From Exophiala sp. HKRS030 (Eukaryota; Ascomycota; Eurotiomycetes; Chaetothyriales; Herpotrichiellaceae): a DNA stretch of 64,000 bases. The stretch's first letter is position 1, and each line of letters opens with the position of its first letter. The stretch covers positions 4,898,001 through 4,962,000 of the forward strand of contig JAHWDD010000005.1 in the NCBI GenBank assembly GCA_023897205.1, written 5' to 3'. The notes under the pieces were generated by a model, which searched no databases, was not told where the DNA came from, and saw nothing but the letters and a program-made list of their open reading frames with translations. Shown here piece by piece: positions 46,801 to 57,900 of this stretch. A program made the translations under genes and the position numbers.

Positions 46801-48705
46801 TATGCTACTTATATTCGAGCCTGTGGTGGTTTCAGCTATTGGCTCTTCATCATGGCTTTCTTCGCCGTCTGGATAGCGTCATACCTCTCACGTTCGTATT
46901 GGATCAGTGTTTGGACAAGATCCTATCAGACTGAGTCACACGGCCATGTCAATCTCGTGCATCAATCCTTCAGTGCCTATCACTATGTCGATTCTCGTCT
47001 ACGCGCAACAGAGCTTGATCCGAACCTCAGATACTATCTCGGGGTCTATCTTGCGATCTCGCTTGCGAATTGGCTTCTGGGAACCTTCAAATACTTCTTT
47101 GTGTTTCTTGCTTCGATCAGAGCTTCCAAGGTACTGTTCGAAAAGCTTGCCTTTGCCGTTCTTCGGGCACCCCTCCGCTGGCTTGACACCGTTCCTCTGG
47201 GTCGTATCCTCAATCGCTTTACTTCTGACTTCAACATGCTTGATTCTCGTATCGCATCGGACCTGTCGTTTGGAATTCACAATCTCATGCATGTTATCAC
47301 GGTTGTCATAGCAGGACTATTGGTTTCGGGGTTCATGATCTTCCCTGTCGTGGCATTGCTGTCAATATGCGCATGGTATGCGTTGCGTTATCTAGCAGGA
47401 GCTAGAGAGGTGAAACGCTTGGAGAGCAATGCCAAATCGCCAGTCTTTGAGCAATTCGGATCTGTTCTCATGGGTATTGGTACCATTCGTGCCTTTGACA
47501 AATCAGAGACGTATCTGGAGAAAATGTTCAAAAACATCGACACTCACTGCCGAGCGTACTGGCATCTATGGCTCTTCAATCGCTGGATGGGCTGGCGGCT
47601 CAACATGGTCGGGGCAATTTTTGCAACCATTACAGCTGCTCTCATTGTCAGTCTCACGCGGATTGATGCTTCTTTAGCCGGGTTCGCGTTGAGCTTTGCA
47701 CTGGGTTTGTCCGAATCCGTCATATGGTTCTTGCGTCAGTACTCAAATGTCGAACTTGATATGAATGCCACAGAACGAATTGTCGAATACAGCAACATCG
47801 CCATCGAAAATCAAGGCGGTGACGATGCGCCCGCGGCATGGCCAACAGAGGGTCGGTTGGAAGTCAATGATCTGGTCGTGTCCTACGCTCCTGACTTGGA
47901 CCCTGTCCTGAGAGGTGTTTCATTCAACATCTCGCGCAATCAACGCATCGGCGTGGTAGGTCGCACCGGCGCCGGCAAGTCATCACTAACTTTGGCTCTG
48001 TTCCGCTTCCTTGAGGCTCGATCAGGCAGCATTCACATTGATGGCATTGACATTTCCAAGATCAAACTATACGATCTGCGGTCGAGACTGGCCATCATAC
48101 CGCAAGATCCCGTCTTGTTTTCCGGCACCGTCCGCAGCAATCTCGACGCCTTCAACGAACACACAGACGCAGAACTTCGCGAAGCCCTCGCCCGCGTCCA
48201 CCTGATCGGTTCGACAACGACGAGCAGCTCAGTCCAGGCATCAGGCCACGCGACCCCGGTTTCCGCATCGGTAGATAACGCTGCGAACGCCAATGCCAAC
48301 ATCAACATCTTCAAGTCGCTGAACTCGAAAATCTCCGAAGGCGGACTGAATCTGAGCCAAGGCCAAAGACAACTCCTGTGCCTAGCCCGCGCGATTGTAT
48401 CTCGGCCCAAGATCATGGTGCTCGATGAAGCGACGTCTGCCGTCGATATGGAGACGGACGCGCTGATCCAGCGCAGCATTCGCGAGGAGTTTACCGACAG
48501 CACCCTGATCGTCATTGCCCACCGGCTGAGCACTATCGCCGACTTCGACCGCATCCTGGTCCTCGGGGAGGGCAAGGTCGTTGAGTTCGACGAGCCCAGG
48601 GCCCTCATGCAGAAGACCGCCGGTGCGTTCAGGGATATGGTCGAGAGCACGGGCGAAAGGGCTGAATTGGAGAAGATCATCTTTGCCGCAGAAACGAAGT
48701 CGTGA
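43858..48705 (+). CDS. Long ABCC (MRP-type) transporter with N-terminal TMD0
   Basis: This is an ATP-driven exporter or vacuolar importer of conjugates, by family. It is one intact ORF of 1615 residues. A TMD0 of several helices fills about the first 210 residues, then the SWPAPILSYAVKNRGLDYKD block opens TMD1 (about 270-620). TMD1 is interrupted by a charged cytosolic insert (KKKEEGGDTSNG and an EDEDDED stretch, about 380-430). NBD1 has Walker A GKTGSGKS near 684, signature LSGGQKWR near 795, and Walker B LVLDDIFSAVDAH. A Lys/Glu and Arg/Ser-rich linker follows. TMD2 covers about 970-1290. NBD2 has GRTGAGKSS near 1368, signature LSQGQRQL near 1499 and LDEATSAVDMETD. It resembles the Ybt1/Bpt1-type fungal MRPs rather than the Yor1 subgroup. 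It is a second, distinct ABCC gene, about 25 kb from the first. Unlike many neighbours it has no frame break in 4.8 kb. Confidence 0.92.
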   Translation: MVQETTLSVGISIACLAAVGVLSAPALYQYINRLRGTKDRYHELSGHYEDEDGEATEESEAAYSDYIQRVLLILISSLACVDALATAILTTTRPHLSLILEQWLQFATWVRSTPASPVPLANQCQLLLFFQAVTIFITPSSTERYSLGIWSGVCALLITVAIAVENVSLWRSSVNPLPRNVHLILSLIQFLSGILLTFTSLLIPRRPDVFLNGNIVDRQNTASFLGFITFSWPAPILSYAVKNRGLDYKDLAEVPNEARSRTLRDQFDSVKTQNALWKTLFLSRKWVFISQWTLQTITSVTQFLPQVALFYILRALEARDRGEDVSLQAWLLVLGLGAAVTISSWLEARLFYIIFLKIGVPIYEQLSAIIFGKALRRKDVKGAGKKKEEGGDTSNGTLLDGEITVNKAVAKKDESSVPEDEDDEDFQKSRQSTINLVGVDSKRVADFATFHDIFLGSAVKIVVSFAFLIKLIGPIPLLAGLAAPALITPLNVFTARKYGVAQDDLMKFRDQKMAVVTEALQGIRQIKFSALERNWYEKIMDTRRKELKTQWQVFLHETTLISIWIFGPVVLAAVALTTYAIINKELSASVAFTTISVFESIEMTLAVIPEMVTDLLDAIISARRIQDYLSAPERQVYTKTGDVIKFQDATIAWPSDSPNEEEDQFTLTGLDLEFPKKELSVISGKTGSGKSLLLASIIGEGEILNGSLRVPQPVSSKDRFDASANKGNWYIDSSIAFVAQIPWIENATIRENVLFGLPYDAERYQKVLDACALKKDLEILSDGDLTDIGANGINLSGGQKWRVSFARALYSRAGILVLDDIFSAVDAHVGRHLFEQALTGELGKGRTRILVTHHVALTLPRTNYSVLLANGTAELAGRTEDLRKSGKLKAILAQDVEEQQKKEEEEAEKDNALTVDDGGGLSKLLSNQSRRSRRKSALSDAGEELNRRRSRADADDTKQRSPIKKFTEDESRATGAIKLHLYATYIRACGGFSYWLFIMAFFAVWIASYLSRSYWISVWTRSYQTESHGHVNLVHQSFSAYHYVDSRLRATELDPNLRYYLGVYLAISLANWLLGTFKYFFVFLASIRASKVLFEKLAFAVLRAPLRWLDTVPLGRILNRFTSDFNMLDSRIASDLSFGIHNLMHVITVVIAGLLVSGFMIFPVVALLSICAWYALRYLAGAREVKRLESNAKSPVFEQFGSVLMGIGTIRAFDKSETYLEKMFKNIDTHCRAYWHLWLFNRWMGWRLNMVGAIFATITAALIVSLTRIDASLAGFALSFALGLSESVIWFLRQYSNVELDMNATERIVEYSNIAIENQGGDDAPAAWPTEGRLEVNDLVVSYAPDLDPVLRGVSFNISRNQRIGVVGRTGAGKSSLTLALFRFLEARSGSIHIDGIDISKIKLYDLRSRLAIIPQDPVLFSGTVRSNLDAFNEHTDAELREALARVHLIGSTTTSSSVQASGHATPVSASVDNAANANANINIFKSLNSKISEGGLNLSQGQRQLLCLARAIVSRPKIMVLDEATSAVDMETDALIQRSIREEFTDSTLIVIAHRLSTIADFDRILVLGEGKVVEFDEPRALMQKTAGAFRDMVESTGERAELEKIIFAAETKS

Positions 48706-49852
48706 GAGAAACGGGAGACTCGAGAGGGGGTTTCTGGAGGGAGGAGGTGATTTAATGTGGAACTGGCGCTGAGAGTTGAGTTAGGCTGATGCTGATAAAA
48801 GGACGCGTAATAGATCAAGGCGAGACGATACGATACGAAATTCATCGTTGGAAAAACGGGACATCTTTTATGATATTTAAAGCTGGGAGAAGAGCCTTGA
48901 TCTGGTGGAATTGGCTGGTCGCGCTCAAGCAACGCAGTCTGTGCAACGGGGAACTTGAAGAGCACAAAAGTTTCTAGGGCTATCTAAAAGTAATTCATCT
49001 GGAGTACATATTGGTAAATTGATACACAGGATAATCAAGAATCTTTACATGGTTAAGCTGTTATATCTCATTACGAGCGTCAAGTGCTCGAATCAAGGTC
49101 TATGTAGTGTCTCTGATTTCTGTTCGTGGACAACTTGTGTCTTTCCATTCCGGCAAATGCCAGGCGATGATTGCATTAAGCAAAATCCCCTAGAAGCCGA
49201 AAACTGACAAGGCGGAGCTATGATGGCCGAGAGTGGCAGGCGAATTGGTTCGATACTGACGTCCAGGAGGACAAGTCAGGCATGGTGCTTAAGCCCTAGA
49301 CGCTTTCGAGCCTGTAACACCTGGCGAAGGTGGCCCTCTTCCCTTATAGAAAGACAGAATTGATTATGGAGGTCATTGTAATATGTCCTCACGGCCACAG
49401 CGACGCCACTGGTAGCTGTGTCTCGCCACAGACAACGTAAATGCCCACGTATGCCTCTCAGTCCGTAAGATGCAGGAATTTCGCAGTTTGATCCCTTCAG
49501 GTGTCTGAGATGAAATTTACGAGGAGCATCAATCATCACCATCTCCTCATTCAGTCGTTGCTGGCATTCCGTAACGACGGTGATTCAATTGACTGAGACA
49601 ACAGCGCTGGTGGGTCTCAAGCCGTGCATGATGCTTACCGAACCCAAACACTGGCTGACTCTACTCTGAGCCTTATAAGTATTGTTACTGGCTAGAAGGT
49701 GCGTATGGCACATCGCCTTGCCCAGGCTTGTAGTCGCCCATGCCGTATTCCTGGAAACGATGATCGTCTGGACGATTCATTGCATTAGATCATGCGCAAA
49801 TACTCAGCTGCTACATCGTTGAAAGATGTTAGGAGCTGAGGGACTGTCATTG
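48706..49852. other. Convergent spacer between the ABCC transporter and glutaminyl cyclase
   Basis: This 1.15-kb region must contain two 3' ends. It holds one gene-like minus ORF (49276-49542) reported separately and otherwise nothing recognised. Confidence 0.5.
49276..49542 (-). CDS. Unrecognised small ORF, 88 codons
   Basis: The ORF reads in normal-looking amino acid composition from APRKFHLRHLKG through CLWRDTATSGVAVAVRTYYN to RKRLGLKHHA. The open frame extends about 15 codons upstream of the ATG to an in-frame TGA. I recognise no domain. It may be the last exon of a small gene, a remnant, or chance. Confidence 0.22.
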   Translation of the reverse strand: MVMIDAPRKFHLRHLKGSNCEIPASYGLRGIRGHLRCLWRDTATSGVAVAVRTYYNDLHNQFCLSIREEGHLRQVLQARKRLGLKHHA

Positions 49853-51003
49853 TCATAACTCTGTTTTGCTGGTGAGAGGATCACGCCGTTTCACCTTTGA
49901 ATCCTTGGAGTGTTCAAAGTATCCTTCCAATTCTAGGTATTCTGCAGCAAACGCTGATGTGAGGAGCGCCCAATCTTCAACGGTTGGAATATCGAGATGT
50001 TCGCCATCATCCTGGATATGATGCCATACAGAAGGGAAGCGAGATGGGATCAGATGCAAGACTTGGACTCCTCGTGCGATAAAGGGGATGTGATCGTCCT
50101 GCATCATGTAGCTATTGAAGTGGTCTGTTTCCTTTTTATCCTTCTCTGGAAGCCAGGTATGTTTAGGGTTGCTTTTAAACATACCCAGATTGCGTAGTCG
50201 TTGTTCCAGCTCAGCCATGTGAACGTATGACCAGTGTGAGCTATGCTGCCAGGAGGGAATTTTGAGATCCTCTGGAGAACCGAGGAGGTCAAGCAGGACG
50301 AAGAGTTCGATAGAATCAAGGTAATTGGAGTAAATGCTCGTTGCAGGATGCATGGTGTGTTCCCACTCTTCGGCAAGAGATCTAGCTCCATAAATACTGT
50401 CTGTGGCCGTCCAGCTGTGGAAGGCTTCTTCCCCATCGAGGAACAGGACTTGAATACCCTTGTCTTCCTCGAAATCAAAGTCCAAATCTTGTTGTACCTG
50501 CATGTTCCCCCATTTTGCAGTCAGGGCCGCATCAATAGACCGAATAGCATGCATGATCATGGCACAAGGAGCCGCGGAGTCGGTGGCGCCTATAAATCCC
50601 GGGGTGAATACTTGGAGTCGTAGTGAGCGACCAAGGTCAATCTTCCCACATTGCCAGGCTTTGCCCAAGGAGGATCTCGAGTGGCTATCAAGTTGACAAA
50701 GGGTATTTCGGTATTGCCATGGACTGGTGTCTTGGAGGTGGAGTTTTGGAATGTTAAGGTCCAGTCTGGGAGGGCATTGTGAAAGAAGTCGGCGAAATGC
50801 CGTTGAACTTTGACCGAACCAGGAGTGCCAGGAACTCTCGGGATCAAGATTGGAGCCAGGAGATTCCCTGTGCGTATGTCGAAATCGGCGGTTTCGGGGC
50901 GAGGTAATCGATTGAGAAGAGTGTCATCGGAGAGGGGTTTGTATGCATCCACTGTTACAGATACCAGAATGGTCCAGAGGCAGGTAAGCACCAATGACCT
51001 CAT
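49853..51003 (-). CDS. Secreted glutaminyl-peptide cyclotransferase (M28-like), with a one-base frameshift
   Basis: This zinc enzyme converts N-terminal Gln to pyroglutamate on secreted peptides. ATG 51003 opens a signal peptide (MRSLVLTCLWTILVSVTVDA). The frame continues to AHYDSKYSP, shifts at the GGGG run 50601-50604, and continues with GFIGATDSAAPCAMIMHAI to the stop at 49853, about 383 residues. Zinc ligands by family alignment are the Asp in GATDSAAP, the second Glu in LDGEEAF and the His in SVWHHIQDD. LDLLGSP and FIARGVQVLHLIPSRFP are also typical of glutaminyl cyclases. An upstream ATG (51168) is in frame but would bury the signal peptide, so I prefer 51003. The gene diverges from the two-TM protein gene. 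The repaired reading frame length agrees with one missing base. Confidence 0.87.
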
Positions 51004-51473
51004 CTTTGGTTGTAGAAGAACTGGTAATGTGGGAAGTAGGAGGAACGGGTCATCGAGGAGTCGAAGTAGGCGACATGTGTTGCCCGAGTCTGGTGCTACT
51101 TGAATCTTGATCCACCTTGCCGTCGCCCATCTTAGTTGAGACGGTAGAAGACTGAGTGAGGTTATCATCCCTAGAGGCTTAAACGGTGTCTGACACGCAT
51201 CCTCGGGCTCATGAATGCCCGGAGATGGGAAATACTTTGGGCGTCTGACTGCCTATTTTCCCTCGTCCGTGTCTCGGCGCAGTTCCCCATGGTTTCAAAG
51301 CGCGATCTGCCCCAATTGTTGGAGAAGGCGCGACTGGGAACTTTTTTCATACGAGCACGACAAGGTGTAGGATGCATTGGAGAAGCACCTGCGAGAAGTG
51401 ACCTTGACCTCAACTCCTTGACATCTAGGCCTTTATCCTACGTAGATGGTTCTACTCTCGCACAACTCTTTCA
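51004..51473. promoter_or_regulatory. Divergent promoter region, glutaminyl cyclase / two-TM protein
   Basis: This is a 470-bp spacer between opposite start codons. Plus-strand ORF 51211-51588 overlaps the next gene in a different frame and looks spurious. Confidence 0.45.
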
Positions 51474-52609
51474 ATGTGCAGTTTACCTTCCACTCTTCTT
51501 GTGGAAGTTCGTCTGGCATTCTCATCGTGCTCTAGAACATACGCCGCATCGAGGAGGTCGCAGTTCAGCACTCTCAGTCCACTCTTGAGGAAGACGTCGC
51601 CTGCCTCAAAATCTCCCAAAGGTCTCCCTATACAAGTCGTACATCATAAGGCACAACAGGAGAGGGCAAAGGATAAACAAGCAGTAACCTCAGACTCTGC
51701 CAAAGATGACAAAGACCTTATACCTCACCCTGATGGAAACACTTCGATCGCTACGGACAGAAAGTTTCATGTCCCTCTGAAAGTCATTCCTAAGGCTCAG
51801 ATCACGGCAAACCTCACACTGTCACCCAAGGAGCGTCTTCAAATAGAACAATTGACGAGGAGGACTCCTGCACCGCCTCCACCTCCAGGTACTATAACAT
51901 ACATAACATTAAGGGATTAAAGCTAACCTGCTTAGTTTATAAGAAGAAAATCCGCATCTACAGTGCTGGCTATCCTCGCATATACGGTGTTCTGTTTGTC
52001 AAATTCACCTTCATCTTTGCTCTATCCATAGTCACGTTCGTGGTTGTTCCAGCTCAATGGATGGCCGATGTGCCTGTGTGGGTCATCGCCGGCTGTAAAT
52101 ATCACTTCTCCTTTGCTCTATGCTGTCGGCTGACCTGAATAGTTTGGCTTGCCTGGCTTGTGCCAGCTGTATATGTCTACTGGAATCTGAGAGGATTCGT
52201 CAGTGAGATATTTCTCCGACTCCCAGCAAAGGCACAATCAACACCAAAGGCTGCTATGGAATACGCCAAATCGCTTCCACAGGACTCCGTACTAGAATTG
52301 ACCTACATGAGGTGGACTATGCTCCCGGCTACTATTCCTTTAAAGCTGGGCCAGCTCCAGCCGGTCACGAGCAAACTACAGTTGGCAAATTTTGGAGTGG
52401 TAGGTCCACTGGATAATGCTGGGACCTTCTTTCGACCAACCCCTACCAAGTTCTATGTTCGCGCCCGATCAGCAGGGGGATGGCTGCAAAGGACACTATC
52501 CCTGGTATTTGGCATAGAGTCTACGCACGTCTCACACAGAGTGAAGGTGGCACTGCGACTAAATGGCGATGAACAATCCAAGATGAAAGTCACTTGCATT
52601 CACTTCTAA
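51474..52609 (+). CDS. Probable mitochondrial two-TM membrane protein (TMEM70/TMEM186-like layout)
   Basis: Exons 51474-51888, 51936-52094 and 52143-52609 give 346 residues through two short introns (47 and 48 bp; GTACTA and GTAAAT donors, CTTAG and AATAG acceptors). The N-terminus (MCSLPSTLLVEVRLAFSSCS, then RTYAASRRSQFSTLSPLL) is Arg/Ser-rich with no acidic run before about residue 60, fitting a mitochondrial presequence. A polar linker with a poly-Pro stretch precedes YKKKIRIYSAGYPRIYGVLF. Two hydrophobic helices follow (about 155-178 and 186-205), with a short loop between them. Then comes a soluble C-terminal domain with RLPAKAQSTPKAAMEYAKSL and LTYMRWTMLPATIPLKLGQL. The hairpin plus beta-rich tail resembles the TMEM70/TMEM186/TMEM223 group, but I cannot confirm membership, and I propose no specific function. 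Confidence 0.7.
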
Positions 52610-52956
52610 GAAGTGTTTATTCCATTAACCGCCTGCCTCCCTGATAAACCGTGTGTCACATTTGATCTCATAACCTTGTTTGAGGCCCAAATACCCATTG
52701 TCTTCACTGCTTGCTCTGAATTGAGTCTAAATCTTGCCCAGCCCCTTGTCTTTTAAAAGAAGAAAGTGACTGCCACTGTTATACATGATACTGCCTCGAT
52801 CTGCTGCCTCGGACGATTATGCCTTGTACTTAAACTTCAGCAGATCTTTGACATCTTTCTGTTTCTTTTTATCTTTCCTAAGCAGCCTGCTGTCTCCTCT
52901 ACTTCATCCATCACACCACACTCTGCTTCTGATAGCGCCTTCAGTATCCGATCAAA
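52610..52956. promoter_or_regulatory. Spacer and promoter of the Myb-like gene
   Basis: This is a 347-bp tandem spacer with a pyrimidine-rich leader before ATG 52957. Small ORFs here are spurious. Confidence 0.5.
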
Positions 52957-54177
52957 ATGACCGACAACACACAACCCAAAGCGGCGTCGAGCTTGACTCC
53001 AAGAGATCAGGAAATTATCACTCAAGTCCTACTTAATCTCAAAGCTGGCTGTGAAATACAGGTAAGAGGCTTGTCCACCGTGTCCTGAACGTCAAAAAGT
53101 CCTGATTAATGATGTTGCCGCGATGCTCTCATGTGCTAGAGTATGGTTCACTTTGCCTGACTGCTGCAGGTTGACTATGCCGCTCTGGCAAAGGCCTTGG
53201 GTCTCAAAAATTCCGCAAGCGCTGTGTCGAGCTGGGCTTCCGTAAAGAAGAAACTGTTCGCCATCACTGGCGGTGGAGATGGCTCTGGCGTTGCTTCTTC
53301 GTCTCCTGCAAAACCCAAGAACCCCGAGCAGCGAAGGAACCTAAAACCCCTACCACCACCAGGTCCAAGAAGGCCGACAAGACAGAGCCCGTGGCCGACC
53401 AGCAGGCTGACGCGCCCAATGTGGTCAATGATGTTGCGTCATCTACTCCAGGTGTGTCTTCATATCTGTGGCCATCTTTGCCACGCTTCCTGATCACGTC
53501 CTCAAACTAATGCATATATGCCCAGAGCCTGATCTTCCTGTAACTCCAATCACACCTGCCACACCTGTCACACCAGCAGGACCTGCCACACAAGCAACAC
53601 CAGCCACGCCAACTGCAACAGCAACGCCAAAGAAGCGAGGTCGCAAGACCAAGGCTCAGAAAGAAGCAGAGGCAGCGGCAGCAGCAAACAATCAAGCAAA
53701 CGCTGACCCTGCCGAAGCAGGAGAAGGCGACGACAACGACGCCGAACAGAAGCCAGCCAAGAGACAACGCAAAACCCCTGCTAAGAAAGCCACTGCAAAG
53801 TCTGCCGGTGTCGCCAATGCAGACAACACCAACGAAGTCGACCTGGTCGCAGCCGATGGCGAATCAACCGTAACCCCAGCTGAAGCCGAAAAGCTCGCTC
53901 TCCAAAAGGCAGAGAAAGACAAGATCCAACTCGAAGCTGACCAAGCCAACTCGATTCTTGCAGGAAAGGCATCCTTGAAGAACGCAGCTAGCATTACAGC
54001 TCAATGGTAAGCTCGCTCCTGGTGTCTTCTTGGCTCCCCCCCTCGAGTCGTTTGATCTTATAGCGATGCTGACTGCTTTCTCCCTCCGATTTCAGTCCTG
54101 TCATTGCGTCCAATAACGGCCAGGACGAAGTCAACACAGCAGAAGTCGATTCTGGAACGGACACAATTGTTGTCTGA
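52957..54177 (+). CDS. Myb-like/AT-hook nuclear protein, with a one-base frameshift
   Basis: Four exons, 52957-53061, 53170-53451, 53526-54006 and 54096-54177, have introns of 108, 74 and 89 bp. They total one base short of 951, so about 316 residues after one added base. The break is at AAAACCC 53310-53316, where SSSPAKP must run into TQEPRAAKEPKTPTTTRSKK. Residues 13-55 (LTPRDQEIITQVLLNLKAG, then VDYAALAKALGLKNSASAVS) match the short helix-turn-helix, Myb-like N-terminal domain common in small fungal nuclear proteins. Next come a Thr-Pro repeat (TPITPATPVTP...), an AT-hook-type KKRGRKTKAQK, Lys-rich patches (KRQRKTPAKKATAKS) and an acidic C-terminus. Chromatin or DNA binding is inferred from composition and motif only. 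The gene converges on MSH6. Confidence 0.72.
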
Positions 54178-54908
54178 GAGGGTGGTCCTGAAATACCGAG
54201 CCGCAACCTTTTCGTGAGCTCCGGCTGTCTCAGACATACATACATTTCCCGTGACGAACACCATCGAGTTATTTCCGACCATCAACGGCCCTGATCGCGG
54301 TTTTGCCTCTTGGAGGTGATCATCTTGCACGCTTGGATTGTGCTTGTGGTTGTGACAGGACTCGGACCTGGGGAACTGAGAACGATAGCGTTGACCTTTT
54401 GTCAGCGTAAGTGGGGCGGGTGGAGGACTACTGATGGCGGCTGTTACAATTTTGAGCTTCAAAGAGGTAGTCGATCTGAATGCTAGCTAGAGCTTGGAAA
54501 CGCCATTCAGTTGATGGTAGCTGATTTTCCCCGGTCCGATGAATAATTTGCTTAGGCATGGCGTGCGGGCGGGCTGGTGACATGGAACGCACTGCAATTG
54601 ACAATCATATTTCTTAGCACTGATCCTTGCATTTTACATGTTGCAGATGCGCCTGAATGCATAATTCTTGCTTTCTTTGCTAGTACAATATATACATGTC
54701 TACTATGTCCATCTGGTCTCCATTCGAGCTTTGCACGCCCATATTATAGCCGTAACAACGCAATGTTTTTACAGAACTCCAGACCAGCCAAGGGAGGCGC
54801 GCCGAGCACAATAGTCGAGACGTGAAGGGTTTCTTCTCCCTTTGTCCCCCAAGATCAACCAGTCCATCAGACCCCGTCATGAAAATGAACTTTAGTTGGA
54901 CGAAAAAC
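54178..54908. other. Convergent spacer, Myb-like gene and MSH6
   Basis: This is 730 bp with no supportable gene. Minus ORF 54058-54462 overlaps the last exon of the Myb-like gene and has no family signal. Confidence 0.5.
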
Positions 54909-57900
54909 TTATAGAGCCTCGATGGAGCGGATCAATGCTTCGAGACCCATCTCACTCACCTCCTTTTCCTTCTCCTCTGTATCTTTTAAAATCCATGACA
55001 GGTCGCTCAAAATTCCTAGCGGAATCTCCTTGACACCGCCCTCCTCTTCTCCATTCAATTTTCCTCCCTGGCCCTTCAACTTTCTTGAGATCAGACTTGT
55101 GTGCTCCCACTCTCTCGCCGCCTCTTCTGCACGCTCTACCACCACATCACTGATACCGCACATGCTTGCACAATGCATACCGAAACTGCCCTCCGCTGTA
55201 CCCTTTTCAAGTTTGTACAAAAATGTGATTCTCCTGGCCTCATCGTCAACGAGAATTTGCATCCTTTTGGGGTCAATTTCAGGATGATGTTTGAATTCCG
55301 CAGACAGTGAGTGGTAGTGAGTTGCAAAGAAGCCAAGACAGCCTATATGTGAGGCGAGATGATGGAGGACGGCTTGTGCAACGGCGACACCGTCATGAGA
55401 CGAGGTACCTCTGCCGAGCTCGTCAAGGATCACAAGTGACCGAGGGGTGGCTTCGGAGAGGATCTTCTTCGTCTCCGCAAGTTCCACGAAGAATGTTGAC
55501 TGCGCTGCAAAGATATGATCTTGAGCTCCAAGCCGTGACATGATGCGGTCGAATGGTGTTAAGCGAGCAAATTGACAAGGTAGGTGGCACCCGATCTGAG
55601 CCATTATAACTGCAATACACGTCATTCGTAGGACTGTAGATTTCCCAGCAGCATTGGCACCTGTGAGAAGGGTGAGATTTGCAGCTTGACCACCGAGGAC
55701 GATATCATTCGGTATGAAATCGTCGACCTTTGTAAGAAGACAAGGATGGCGTAGCTCCACCAGTTCGAGGGTCGAGCGTTCGTCATCAACAAACTCTGGT
55801 CGACAACTGGGAAAGCCAAGACTGGAGCTGGCTTTAGCGAGAGATATCAAACAATCAAGCTGCGCTATTATCTTGACAGAAGCAAGCCAGATCTCATAGT
55901 TCTCATCAAACCGAGCATAGAATCGACTTGCAACTTCCTTGCTAATCTGAGTGTGGCGCTCTTGTGCCTCCTGTAATTGTCGGACGAGTTGCTTCAACTC
56001 AGGGAAGTAGTATCGTTTGACTGCTTGAGTGGCTGACATTTGGTTCCAATGCTTTGGGATATTCTTGACTTTGACAGGGACTTCAAGTTGCATAATTTCT
56101 TTGCCATTGTCGCGATAGCAAATAGCACTAGAGCCGAGCTTCTTTCTCCATACCTGTAGGAGATCATTGAACTCTTCCTTGATTTGTTCAATAGAATCAT
56201 GAGAGTTGTCAAAATCTTCCTCAATGCCACGTTCTGGCACAAAAAGGCCTTCTTCTTTAGCTTTTGAACGATCAAATGCACTCATCCAATATTCCAATCG
56301 AGATTGGAGCTCTGGCATGGCAGATATGAGCTGGCCAATAACTCCCACTCCTTCTGCAGATTTGCCAGAACCTCCCTTGAGGAGGGAGATGGTGTGGTCG
56401 ATCTGCTCGAATCCTTCCAGTACCTTGACAAAGTCTTGGACTCTACACGTCCCGGCGTGGACGCGCGAGATGAGCCTTTCAAGATCAGGCATTTTCGACA
56501 TCTGCGAGGTAAACCGGTCCCTGACTTTAGTGTCGGCATTGAGGGACTCGACAGCATCAAGTCGAGCGTTGATTTTTTGAGTATCCATCAATGGGTGACA
56601 TACCCATTGCTTGAACATCCGTTTACCAAAAGGTGTTACGCAGCGGTTCAGAAGTTGAAATAGTGTACCTTCATCGCTACCGTCATAGGAATTTGCAAAG
56701 ATTTCAAGATTGATCAGAGTTTGTCCGTCGAGGACCAGACTCGAAGCTTTGCGAATGGGATCGTACCAAATAAAATTTCCCAGGCTCACCAACTCCCGTT
56801 CAATTTTGAGCATGCGCAGATACTGGATCAGGGCTCCAAGTGCTGACATGAGCTGCTCCTTATCTTTAGCCTGTTCGAGAACCTCCGGCCACGCAGTTGG
56901 GAAATATTCGCTGGCTTCGATCTCCTTGATCGTTATGTTGCCCTCCCAGAACTCTTTACCTGGCTTAAGGTAGTTCCAGATCGTTGTAAGCCCTGTGTTG
57001 TTCTTCAAAATCCGAAGCGTTTTCGCGCTCACTCCCCCTTTCTCCAGGATGATCTCCTGAGGTCGTGTTTGAGCGATAAATGTTTCGAACTTTGTCATAT
57101 CTGCGTCGTCGATGAATTGGGATATGTTGAATTGCCCAGTGGCTGCATCGACGAATGCTATGCCAAAACTTGGGACATCGTCAATCTCGGACTCCTTAAT
57201 GGCCACGCAATAAGTTGACATGTCATCTTGAAGCATGGTGCCATCAACCAATGTTCCTGCAGTCAATACGCATGCCAGCTCTCGCTTGATGACTTTGTCT
57301 TCTTTGGCCTTCTTTTTCGAGGCCCCAGTAGATTCCTCATCGCGTTCTCTCATGTCTTTGCCCAAGGCAGTCTCCTTTTGGTCAACTCGGGCAATTTTGT
57401 AACCTTTCGCGACGAATTGATTTGCCCATAAGTCAAGACTTGACTCTGGAACACCGACCATGCGCATATTGACCCGGTCTGTCAACTTGAGATCGAACAA
57501 CTGATGACCAATAGTTGCATCCTTTTCGTAGAGCTCATAGAATTTCCCCTTTTTAAAAAAGACAATCGTGTCCCAAAACTTTTGCTTGATTTCCCAATAT
57601 TGCTTTTCGAATGGAGAAAAGTTTGCCCAGGCCATTGGGGGGACGTACAATGTACGCGGATCATAGTCAGGATGACCTTGTGGGTTTCGATCGATATCAC
57701 GAATATCTTCAAGCCATGCGTGACGTTGTTCCGGGGCTGTCAAGTGGGCCTTTTGCTTCTTGTTGTTGGAGCCAGGTTTCTTCGAGGGTATATTTGAGGA
57801 TCTTGCCTGTAGAGGTTGTGGATTCTCAGGATCATAAGTCCATTGTCGTGCAGTCGCAGTTTCACGAGAGTCCCAATCTATATCAATCTCAGCCTCATCA

